Positions 51,301-63,300 of a DNA stretch of 64,000 nt are shown piece by piece (positions within the stretch are counted from its first letter, which is position 1; the number at the start of each line of letters is the position of its first letter). Location: assembly GCF_003633685.1 (NCBI RefSeq), contig NZ_RBKT01000001.1:4340001-4404000 (forward strand), given 5' to 3'. Under the pieces are notes generated by a model. The model ran no database searches, was not told the origin of the DNA, and saw nothing but the letters and a program-made list of their open reading frames with translations. This DNA comes from Micromonospora pisi. Its GTDB lineage: Bacteria; Actinomycetota; Actinomycetes; Mycobacteriales; Micromonosporaceae. The position numbers and the translations under genes were made by a program.

Positions 51301-54300
51301 CGATCCGAGGTCGGGCCACCTGACGTACCGGGGTTCCGCCGGTCCCGAGCCGCACGGGACCGCAGGTGGATCGGGCGACGGTCCGGCTGGGGGCGGCGTC
51401 GACGGTCCAACCAGTGGTCGAGCTGGTGGACCGGCCGGCGGTGGACGCTCGGGCGGTGGCACCGGGGGCCTCGGGCAGCGGCCCGAGGGCAACGGGTCGA
51501 AGACCCAGACCGAGACGCGAACCGTCACCTTCACCGAGGACAAACCACAGCAGGTCATCCGCCCGCCAAGGGAGGACGTCGACGGACCGGTGATCCGCGA
51601 TCCGGAGCCCTCGCCCGCCTCCGGGGCGCGTGACACCGCCGGGCCAGTGCCGCAGGAGCGGATCGGTGGCGGATCGGGTACGACGGGCCAGCGGTTGGGC
51701 GGGGGTGGCCGGAGCGAGGTTCAGTCGAGTCGCCCGGCCGATACCCGTACCGGGGTGGGAACGCCCCGGGATGGTGGCGAGTCGGGTGGCGCGGCGACGG
51801 GTCCGAAGCATCTGACCCGGGAGGAGATGGCTGATCTGGTCCAGCGTCGGTTGGACAGCCAGCCGCGCATCGAACGTCCAAAGCCCTCGGGTACCCCGGA
51901 GACCTCGGGTACTCCGGAGACCTTGGGTACTCCGGAGCCGGCTCCCTCCTCCGGGGCGCGTGACACTGCCGGGCCGGTGCCGCAGGAGCGGACGGGTGGC
52001 GGGTCGGGTACGGCCGGCCATCGCTCGGGTGGCGGATCGGGCGGGGGTACTCGAAGCGAGGTTCAGTCGAGCCGACCCGGCGGTTCGGCGACGGGTCCGA
52101 AGCATCTGACCCGGGAGGAGATGGCTGATCTGGTCCAGCGTCGGGTGGACAGCCAGCCGCGCATCGAACGCCCGAAGCCGTCGGAGACCTCGGGTACCCC
52201 GGAGACCTCGGGTACTCCGGAGACCTTGGGTACTCCGAAGCCGGCTCCCTCTTCCGGGGCGCGTGACACCGCCGGGCCGGTGCCGCAGGAGCGGACGGGT
52301 GGCGGGTCGGGTACGACGGGCCAGCGGTCGGGAACGCCCCGGGATGGTGGCGAGTCGGGTGGCGCGGCGACGGGTCCGAAGCATCCGACCCGGGAGGAAC
52401 GGGCTGATCTGGTCCAGCGCCGGGTGGACAGCCAGCCGCGCATCGAACGCCCGAAGCCTTCAGGCACCCCGGAGTCCTCGGCCGCCCCGAAGAAGTTGCC
52501 GTCGCCGACGCCTAAGGAGGTGCTTGAGGCGGCGAGGCAGCGGGGTTTGCGTTTTCAGGCGGGTGCTGACATCAAGCCGCCGGTGAAGAAGTTGCCGTCG
52601 CCGACGCCTAAGGAGGTGCTTGAGGCGGCGAGGCAGCGGGGTTTGCGTTTTCAGGCGGGTGCTGACATCAAGCCGCCGGTGAAGAAGTTGCCGTCGCCGA
52701 CGCCTAAGGAGGTCCTTGAGGCGGCGAGGCAGCGGGGTTTGCGTTTTCAGGCGGGTGCTGACATCAAGCCGCCGGCGAAGAAGTTGCCGTCGCCGACGCC
52801 TAAGGAGGTCCTTGAGGCGGCGAGGCAGCGGGGTTTGCGTTTTCAGGCGGGTGCTGACATCAAGCCGCCGGCGAAGAAGTTGCCGTCGCCGACGCCTAAG
52901 GAGGTCCTTGAGGCGGCGAGGCAGCGGGGTTTGCGTTTTCAGGCGGGTGCTGACATCAAGCCGCCGGCGAAGAAGTTGCCGTCGCCGACGCCTAAGGAGG
53001 TCCTTGAGGCGGCGAGGCAGCGAGGTTTGCGTTTTCATCCGGGCGCTGACCCTCAGCCCGTCAACAATCAGCGGCCGACACCCACCCGGACCGCGAGCGG
53101 ACCAACGAAACCAGCGCCGCCATCGAAGGGCACGGCGCCGTCCAAGCCGGAGACGGGAACCGCTCAACGGGCACCGGAGTCGCCAACAACGACCCGAACG
53201 GCCCCGGCCAGCGCGCCGACGTCGACCCGCGGCCCAGCGTCGACCCGTGGGCCGGTATCACGGACGGATCCGGCCCGGACAGCGGTGACAGCCTCGCGGG
53301 CACCGCACGCCGAGGGGGTTGAAGCCGCCCCCATTGCCCCGACCGACACGACCGGTAGGCCCGGCGGGGGTCAGGGGTCAACGGACGGACCGTGGACGCA
53401 GTCCGGCTGGTCGGCGTGGGACGACCCCGCGCCGGTGATCCGGCGGCCCGAACTCGGCAGCCCACCACCACCGATGTCGCGTACGCCGATACCCGGCTGG
53501 GATGACCTGCCAGAAGCAGTCCGGCCCGAGCTACCATCAGCCAATTACGAGACGCTGGACGTCAACGGGCTTCCGCTCGCCGCCATGAACCTCGGTCAGA
53601 GTGGAAAGTCGGACGCTTCTGCCGCTTCGGTTTCCTCGCTCTGGCACGGGAGTGAGCAGCCCACCATGCGCGGGCGGGACCTGGGAAGCGTCGTCGTGGT
53701 GCCGAACGGGTCCACCGCGTTGCGCGGTGCGGCGTTGCGCGGACATCTCGAGGATCTGCGTGGGGCGAAGCCGGACGCGGATCCGGCCCAGGACGACGAC
53801 GCGGAGTTCACGGTCGACTTCGTGACCTGGGTCAGGGTTGCGGCCGCGTCCGCGACCTCCGACCAGGCGATGCGCGCGTTCGGGCCCCATGGCCCGGGGG
53901 CGGACCAGCGGCTGACGGTCACCGTCGAGGTGGGCCTCGTGGCCGGCGTCGCGGCGGCGACCGATCTCGGTCAGTGGTTGGCGGCCATGTTGAACCGCGA
54001 GTTCAACCTCGGGCTGACCCGGTGGGCGCAACGCCAGGGCGTGACGCCGCCCCGGGTTCAGGTCATGCACCGGGTGATGCCGGTGAGCGAACTGCCGAAC
54101 TGGACGCCGGGGTCGGACTGGGTCCGACTGCGGTACGACGGATCGGAACCGTTGCCCGCCCAGCAGCCGCACGTGCGGCGCGGACAGCGAGCCGACATCC
54201 TCGACGGATGGACGATCCAGGTCGATCGGGACCCGATGACGCTGGAGTTGACCCCTCAAGGACGATCAGCGGCCGAGGTGTTGGCGGTCGAGGTCGGTGC

Positions 54301-57300
54301 CCGTGCCGTGGAGCGCTACCTGGCGGGCGAGGCCGGTCCCGAGGTCACCGTGATCGGGCAGTACGACGAGGCCGGCAGAGGTGACGTCGATGACGCGGAA
54401 GCCGGGGCTCAGGCGGCTTACCGCCCGCTCGTGGCGGCCCTCGACGTGGGAGTGCGCGAAGAGCTGCACCGGGTGTGGCGTCGGGAACCCACGCCGGACG
54501 AGGTCGACGACGTGGTCGGCACGGTCGTGTTCCAGCACTACTACCAGTCGGTGAAGAACGACGACCCGGCGCGCATCTTCGCCATGCCGGTCGAGATTCA
54601 GGTCTCCGCACCCGCGCTCCCGCCGCCGCTACCCGTCGACGACCGGGACCAGCCGAGCTCGGATTATTTGAGCGTCTGGCGCACCAGCCCGGAGTGGGGT
54701 TCGGGACCGGGCTGGTGGCGGGCCGAGAACCCGGTACGCGGGGTGGACTCCATCGCGTCGGAGCTGCCAGAGTCCGCTTTCACGACTGTCCGGATGCAGT
54801 TCGTGGACGTACGCGACCCGCTCGGCGAGGCCGCACAACTACTGCGGAACTTCAACCTGAACCTCAGTTACGACGTGGCCCGGGTGCAGCTCACGCGGCA
54901 ATCCACAGGTGTGGATTCGACGCCCAGGTGGGTGCGGGTCTTCCGGATCCGGCTGCACCTCGATCCGGAACAGGGTGTGGCGGCTGACGTCGTCCAGCGG
55001 CTCCAGGCGCACGCGACCAACGCACTGCGTCGTCAGCTCAACGAGCGGTACAACTTCCCGAACGGAGACCAGTTCCACCTGTTGCTGGAGTTCACCGACA
55101 GCAGCATCGCGCATCAGCGGATCGCCGTACCGGGGCGGGCGTCGCAGCAGCCAGAGGTCGCGAACGCCCTGACCTGGCCGGAGAAACTGCTGGACGATTC
55201 CGAGGAGGCCGTGGAGCGGGCAGTGCTGCACGAGATGCTGCACCTGTTCGGTTTGTTCGACGAGTATCCGAACCAGCGGTCGATGACCCGCCCGAGAGTC
55301 TTCGCCGCTCCGGCACGTGGCAAGCAGGGCTGGCGGGTACCGGGCCGGACGGCCGCACCGGCACTGATGGGGTACTCCAATCTGCCGGTGCCGGAGCTTG
55401 TCGTGCCGCGTTACCTGGCGCAGCTTTCGCAGATTCAGGAGAGCCAGGTTGCCCCAGGAGTGACCACGGTGCACCTGGACGGGGACGATATCCAGGTGAC
55501 TTCCGCGCCGCGAATCGATGACTGGTTGGCGCTTCAACCTGTGATGTTGCCGCAGCAGCCGCAGGATGTGGCGGACGTCAACCAACGTCTGGCAAACGAC
55601 CAGCGGTACGCGTCCGAGGTGGCCGACGCGCTGGTCGACCGGGTGGAGGCCACGGTCTACGGCCGGACCTACGCGGTGCTGCACGAGGCGGAGGCGAACC
55701 GCTTCATCGCCGGCGAGCGATTCCTGGTCCGGGTACATGACACGTACCCGGAAGAGGTGGCCGCCGGCGACCAGGTGCTGATTTTTGACTCCCACAGCGT
55801 GCAGGTACGAGGCGTCCAGTTCGTACCGACCGACGTGGCTGTCGATCTGGCGCAGCGGTACGACGGCGGCGCCCGCTTCGTGTACGCCGGGTACGTGACC
55901 GACGAGGTCGACCCGGAGGCGGACACTCTCACAGCGGGCGAAGATCCCGGATTTCAGTCCGAGACCGACGACTTCGATGTGGCGCTCGGCGATGACCAGG
56001 GCTTCCTGTTCGACGGCGACGACCTCTTCGAGATGGGCCCGGATGACCTCCCGTCCGTCATGGCCCAATCCAGCGCCGGATCTGCCGGGCTGGTGGGGTC
56101 CAACGGGACCGAACCTGGCCCGACAACCACACCCGCGCCCGACGCCCTGGTCTGGGATCGGGAGCTTGCGTTCCGATTCGGCCACCTTGCCGGACCCGCC
56201 GAGGTGCAGACCGACGAGCGCGACGATGCCCAGGAGACCCGGCTCAATCCGTTCTGGTCGCCGCTGGCCGAGCTGCCGTCGGCGACGGTGACCGACAACC
56301 TCGACCACGGCTGGATATTCGTGGTCGACGCCGACGGTGGGATCCGTGTCGGCGGCGAAATGCCGGAGGAGTTTCTCACCAGCCCGGTATTCGACGATCT
56401 TCTGCTCGGGATGCGGCGCCACGATCCCGACCTGACCCGGGACGGACTGCGGGATCTGCTCGCCACCGGGCACCCCACCGTCGCCGTCGACTTCGACGAG
56501 TGGGGCCGCACCGTGGTCCGGCCCGCCCGGTTCGCCGGCGAGCTGCGGTTCGACCAGGCGAGTGGGCACTGGCAGGTGTCGGACCTCTCCGGCCGGTTCA
56601 TGCAGCCGGCGGTACGGGGGGCCGCGCTACCGCGCGATGTGCGGTGGTGGCTCGACAACGTCGCCGCCGAGTTCAGCACCCACCTCGGCGTACCGGTGCG
56701 GACGGCGCCCCCGTCGGACGGGCCGCCCATCGACGAGGTCGCCGTGGAGACCCGCCGCGAGCGGGTCACCCGTCAGGTGTGGGCGATCGTCGGTCGGTAT
56801 CCGACGGCGTCGGAGAGCGACCGGGACCATCTCGCGTCCGCCGCCGAAGCCGTACTGCTCGACTTCCACGCACCGGTCGACCGGGCCCTCGACGCCGCCG
56901 CGCAACAGGCACAGGCGCTCGGCCTACCCCCGGCCGTGAACGTCCAGCCACCGACATCGCCGCCGACCGCGTACGAGGAGTACGCCCGTGACCTCGACCG
57001 GCAGATCGCCCTCGCCGCGTCCTACCTCGGCGTCGAGTCGGTGCGCTACTACCACGACCAGCTCGACCAGGACGGACAGACCGAGCCGGCGTCACTGTCG
57101 CCGCAGGCGGTGGCGCACGCCTTCCTGCACCACCCGCCGCAGCAGATCCTCCGCGACGTACTCGACCGACAGTCGCCCGACCGGGAGATCGCCCTGGCCG
57201 CGAGCGACCTGGCGAGCGTCGTCACCGGGTCGTTGGCCGGCTTCGAGGGCAGCGCCTACCTTCAGGTGCACACCGAGGATCTCCAGCTACTGCCTACGGT

Positions 57301-60300
57301 CGAGGGCGTACTGACACTTCCGGGGGCGCTCGTCGCGACCACGGAACGGATGGACCCCGAGCCCGGCCGTACCGTCATCGAATTGCGGACCTGGACCGCG
57401 ATCGACGCGGATGCGTTGGCGGAGAACAGGGTCCTGGTCCGACCGGACAGCCACTTCCAGGTGTCCTCGTCCGGTCCCGACGGCGTGACCCTGACCGAGG
57501 TGCCCGGACCGCTGTTCGCGTCGGCGGAAGGTCCGGCTGTCTACGCCACCGCGCGGCTGCTCGACCTGGGGCATCCGATTCCGGGAACGTACCTCCAACT
57601 CCCGGCGATGTCCGCCGTACGACACGAGGAGGAACTGGCACCGGAGCACGGCGCCATCACGCTGGTCGTGCGTCCGCTGGTGCCACCGACCGGACCGGGA
57701 CCGCTGTGGTTGGACCCGCGTGCCGTCTACGGCGTCGGTACCGTCGACCAGGACGACGACGGCAACACCCGGGTCGAGCTGTTTGAAGCGTCCCGCTCAG
57801 CGCGGGAGGCCCGGGCCGGTATGCCGGTCGAGATGCCATGGCTGCCGATGCCGGCCGGGGGGCGGTTGTCCGAGGCCGAGGCCCGGGTGCCGCAGGATGG
57901 GCCGCTGGTCACGGAGGCGCAGACCAACCGGCTGCGCTGGCAACGGCTGCGACTGGTTCCCTCGGCGCTGCTGATCCGTGGCAGCCTCGACTCGTTGTTG
58001 GACGCGGCCGGCGCCGGCATCCTGACCGGGATCACCGATCACGACGAATACCTGCGCGAGCAGATCGACGACGACGACAGCCTGACGCCACAGGCGTTCG
58101 GCCTTCCGGAGGACACGGCCATCACGTCCGTGCCGAACGATCCGGTCGGCGTGGAACTGGTGCCCGCCCTGGTCGCCCAGTACTACGGGATCGGCGTGGT
58201 GGTGGTCCGCCCGGACGGCTCGCTGACGCGGTTCACCGGCGCGGAAGATCCCGACCAGGAGCCGATCGTGCTGGTGCAGACCCCGCAGGGGCTGCTGCCG
58301 GCGGTACGCGACACCGACGTGGTCGCGGTCGATCCGGCTACGACGGAGTCGTCCGGCGCCCGCGCCCAGATGGCCGACCCGATGCTGGTGGAAGCCGCCT
58401 TCGCGGTGCCGGCGGAACTCCTGCGTCAGGTCAACCAGCACCTGGGCGGACTGGGCCATGCCCGGGTGAGCGCCGCGCGGGTGGTGCAGGCCCGAGCGGA
58501 GCTCACCGCGGCGCCCTCCAACGAGCGTGGGCTCGCGGAGTGGATCGCTCACCAGATCAAGTTCGGTCGGCCGCCCCAGACGCATGGTGGTAGCCGTCCC
58601 CACCGGACGCCGGAAGACCGAATCCGCGAAGACTCCCCCTCCTCCATCTCGACCGGCGGATCGGCGTCGCGGCAGCCGACCGATCAGCACTCGGCACACG
58701 GCCCAGCCGATCCGTCGAGTCGAAACCGACCGGGGATGGTGCCGTCCGGGCCCGTCTCCGGGGCGGGGCGGATCTGGGTGTCGTGGGCGATGCGAGCGGC
58801 GCTCGCCAGTCTGCCCCGCTGGAATCCTGAATCCGGCGAGGCGGACCGCGCTCTACGGGTGCGGACCGTGCTGGACCGGCTGGGCGCCGGGGTCGGTGTC
58901 CGGGTTGACCGGTCCGCACAGCGTCACACCGAGACGATCGGCGGCCAGCTCGGCGGCCGTTTCCGGAATTCCGGGCTGAGCCGGTTGGCAGATCTGCGCC
59001 CGGGCGCGGTCACCGCAGTGTGGATCAATACACCGAACGATCCCGCCCACCTGGTGCTGGTGGAGCGCCGCCGGGACGGCCGGTACGTGCAGGTGGAGAC
59101 CCAGCCCCGGGGTCAGGGCGTCTTCACGGAGTTCGAGCCGACCGGCTGGTCGGCGGAGGGGCCGACCCCGGTGGTGTTCACCGGGCCGGTGCGGATGGTG
59201 CTCGACGACAACGACCAACTGGGCCAGTTCGACATCCCGGACGCGCTCGTTGGCCGACCCCGGTCGGCTACCGGTCCGGCCGGGGACTGGATCGTCAAGG
59301 TCCTGGACGAACCTCAGGTCAGGGACTTCATCCAGTTCTTCGGGCTGACCGAGCCAGCCGGGCCGGTGCTTGCCGAACCGCTACCGAGTTCGGAGGAGTC
59401 GGTCGGCTGGCGCTTCTTCGAGTTCCTCCGGCACGCGCTGGCGTCGCGCCCGGACGAGCTGATCGACCCGCGTTTCATCGAACTCCTCCGGTACGCGCTG
59501 GCGGAGCGGATGGACGAGGTCGCCCGTACCCCCGAGGACCGTTTCGTCGGACTCCTCGGGCTGCTGCGCAACATCAGCGCGGAACTCGGTGACGACCAGC
59601 GGTGGTTGTCGGACGGCCTGAACGCCGTCATCGAGACCCTCGCCAACGGCAACCCGCAGCTCGCCGAGGCAGGACGAATCGACGAGTTGGTCAGCCACCC
59701 CACCGTGCACGCGCTCGGTGGGCTCCTCGGCGACGCCCTGGACAATCCCGGGCCGACGGTCCCGGTCCCGGCTCGGGCTGACCGCACCGGCGAACGGCGG
59801 GTCCCGACGCCTGACGAGATCCTGCAGGGTCTCCAGGTGGTGCAGACCAGCCTGATGCGCCTATCCGTCCCGTTCCACGCGACCCAGACCAGTCACGCCG
59901 CACGACAGCGGTTCGAACGGTCCCTCAACGAGGTCCACACCCTGATGGAGGCGGCGGGTGGCAGCTCTGCCACCGGTAGGTTCGCCGCCCTGCACGGTCC
60001 GATCCGGGAGGCGTGGACCACCCTCCAGGTGCTACGCGGGGCAGCGTACGCGCGGTCGAGGCGTGCCGGTCGGCAGAGCTCGGCACCAGCCGCTGGCGCT
60101 GCCCCTTCGGTTGACCCGCCCGCCCTGCCACGTTCGGGCCCGGCGGCGGAGGTGACCCCCTGGGAGCTGGAACAGAGGCTGGTGCACCTCGCCGACCCGG
60201 CCGAGCCGACCCCGACCGCGCCGCCGGCAGCGGGCGCGGGCGGTCGCACCGGTACGCGTTGGCTGGGTCGTTTCCGGTCTCCGGTCGCGCGACTGTTCCA

Positions 60301-63300
60301 CCGGATGGTGCCGCGCCCGGCACCGTCTCGGCGGGCGACCGAGCCGGCGGAGGAGAGTCCGCTGTACCCGGAGCGGATCGAGGTCTCGATCGCCCAGACC
60401 GTGACGGTCCACGACGACCAGGGCGAGATCCTGACCTCCTTCGATGGCCTGGCCGGCACGGCGGCGGGATCGGCGGAAGATCCGGTTCGGCAGCCGATGT
60501 TCTCCACCAACACGATTCCGGAGACGGACACCGAGAGCCCGGCGCTCGCGTCGGCAGACGACGTCCAGGCGTACGTCCGGTCGGATTTTGCCGCCCGGAT
60601 GCTGGACGCGGTACGGAACCCGGCGGTCACCGACAACTCCGTCGAACAGACGCGCCACCTGGTCCGGGTGGCGGAGGACGTGGAGTGGTGGGAGGACGCG
60701 AGCATCGGCGACGCGCTCGACGGACTCTTCGCCGGGGTACGGCGGATCGAGGCGATGCCCGACTCCGTCCCGATCCTCTCCTGGGAGGAGGCGGCAGTCG
60801 TCCTGGTCGGGGCTCGGGCGGCGGCGGACGTCGTCGCGGCCGTAGGCGAAGCGGGCCCGCACCTGTCGGGGCGTGACCGCGAGCGCGTCGACCTGGCCTT
60901 CGGGGTGCTTGCGCGGGTCCGTGGCAATCTTCGACAACCGCCCCCCGACAACCCGCGGTTGGCGGCGGCGATCCTTGAGGTACGCCGGTCAGCCGACGCA
61001 CTGGAGTCCCACTTCGACGCGACCCGGTGGCGAGGGGACGGCGGCTCGACGCCCTCCGACAACTGGTCCGATGACCAGGCGCAGGCGGCCCTGGTGCTGG
61101 ACCGGATGCTCCGGATGGACCAGAACCGCTTCAACGCGAGGCCGCTGGAGGAGGGCGGCCGGCGCCACGAGACGGAGTTGCACGACGCGCTGTCCGTCCT
61201 CGCCGCAGGGGAGTGGGTACGGGGGCGGACCTATGCCGTGCTGCCCCGTACGACCGCGGACAGTTTCGAGCGGGAGCGGTTCCTGCTGCGGGTCAGCGCC
61301 GTACCCGACCCCGACACGGTGCCCGAGGACCACGAGGTGCTGACTTTCGAGTCCACGTACCTGCACGTGCGGCACAACGGGTGGGAAGGTCTGTTCATCC
61401 CGCCGGATACCCCGCTGAACAGGGACGGGAACTCCTACTGGTTCCAGGGCCCGGACGGTGAGCCCGAGCCTCTGGTGCTCCCGGACCACCGGCCCGCCCC
61501 GGTTCGCACGACAGCGGAACAGCCCGCAGTCGCCCCGCCACCCACCTGGCCACTCGTGCGGGACGCGGTTCCGCGAAGCGAGGGTGCCCCCGTACCCGAC
61601 AGGCAGGACCTGCCCGCGACGGACACCGGCCCGGGTTCGGGCGCCGGTGGCGGCCGTCGCCGGCCGCTGCCGTCCGTGCCACAGGCCGCTGGTTCCGCAC
61701 CGACGCCGACCGGCCGGGTGATGCCGCCAGCCAACTTCGGCCCGGTCAGCTCGCCGCCGGTGCTGCCGGCGGAAGAACCGGTGCCGGCGGAAGAACCGGT
61801 GCCGGCGGAAGAACCGGTGCCGCCGAAGGAACCGGTGCTGCCGACCCAGCCGGTGCGGCCGGTGGGACGCGCGCTTCCCCGGCCGCCGGGCGCATCGCCG
61901 GACGTGGTCAGTGGTGAGGTCGACGGCCGGCGCCCGGGCCTCGACGGCACCCCGGCGAGAGACAGCGTCGCCGAGGCACGGGTCGCCGCCGCCAACCACC
62001 ACCAACACCGGGTTCCGTTGCCCACCGTGATGCAGCCACGTGCCACCGGCAGGATGACCGAGGACGAGAGCCGTCGTGCCCGCGCCAGCTGGCCGGACGG
62101 ATCCACCTGGGATCACCTGCTGGCCAGCGCCGCACCCCCCGGCTACCGCGTCTACTCGCCCTACCCGTCGGACGGGCGGCAGCATCGTGGCCAGATCCAC
62201 GTGGAGCAGATCGGGTGGCGGGTGCCGGCGGAGGCCGCCCGTACCCAGCCGCTGCCGAACATCGCCACCGTGTTCGTGGCGGTCTCACCAGACCTCGCCC
62301 CCAACGCCGTCGCGGACCTGCTCGCCGAGGTTGTCGTCCGGGTCTACGGCACCGCGTCGGTGCCACTGTTGCGGGTCCTCGTGCCGGGTTCCGGCGGGGA
62401 GAACCCGGTGCTGGCCCGCCTCGCCGACCAACTGCCGGGCCAGGTCGAGATCGTCGGACCGCTCGGCGACTGGGCCGTTGGCCGCGACGGGCGCCTTTTC
62501 GACCCGACCGAGCCGGCACCGGGCTGGGCGCTCCACCGCACCGGGAAGGAGCCTCAGGAGGTACGCGGACTGGCCGCCGAGGTACGCGCGGCGGAGAACG
62601 TCGCGCGGCCGATGCCGTACGGCACCACCGAGGAGCGGCTCGCCGAGTGGGTGACGCGTACGGCCGGCTCCGCTGGCGACGATCCGGTCGAGCGGATCAG
62701 CCAGTTGCACCGGGCGCTCTACGGTGACGCCGTCGCGGCCGACACGAGGGAGGCGCTCGCCGAGGCGGATGGCGCCCGGTGGACGGACGCCCCGCGCGGT
62801 GCCGTCGCCTGGGACGTCGTACGACACGGACCGGGCAGCAGCGCGTTGGTGCGACTGCTCGACGACTCCGGCAACACCATCGACCTCGGTGTCATCCGCA
62901 ACTCCGAGCGTGGCATCTTCTGGATCTCCCTGCCCGCCGGCACGGTCGAGCCGATGCCCACCGTCCCCTCCTTCGGCGGCTGGACGCAGGTCATCCTCCG
63001 TGACCCGTCGGGGCGGACGCAGCCCCCGTCGCACCAGGCCCAACTGCCGAGCTGGTGGCAGCAGATTGCGGTCGGCCAAGCGCTCACCCCGTACGTCAAC
63101 GGGGAGCTTGTCGCGTACTGGGCTGCCTCCGGCCTGGTGATCGCGGCGGCGACCGGTACGCGTCCCGACACCGCTACCGTCGGCGTACTGCCCGACCGGT
63201 TGACGGTCAACGTGGCGGTGGGGCCTGAGATCCGGACCGGGCCGCTCGCCCGGGTGATCGCGCCGCTGCTGCGGGGGCTCTATCCCGGCGGAGCACCGCC

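Noticed and set aside
50081-52384. Minus-strand frame of 767 codons with repeat-like protein
   Set aside because: The apparent repeats only mirror the plus-strand repeats of the giant gene; no start signal or neighbour supports it.
52490-53065. CRISPR array
   Set aside because: Repeats are tandem, in frame and without spacers, inside a coding sequence; no cas genes are present.
54839-56569. Minus-strand frame of 576 codons
   Set aside because: It lies opposite the zinc-protease region, where the plus strand has clear catalytic motifs. Residue content is that of an antisense shadow.
57240-57480. ADP-ribosyltransferase-like segment in the giant protein
   Set aside because: The order of strands and a VLVRPDSHFQV segment recall the second half of such toxins, but I could not find the Arg, Ser-Thr-Ser and Glu-x-Glu residues, so I do not call it.
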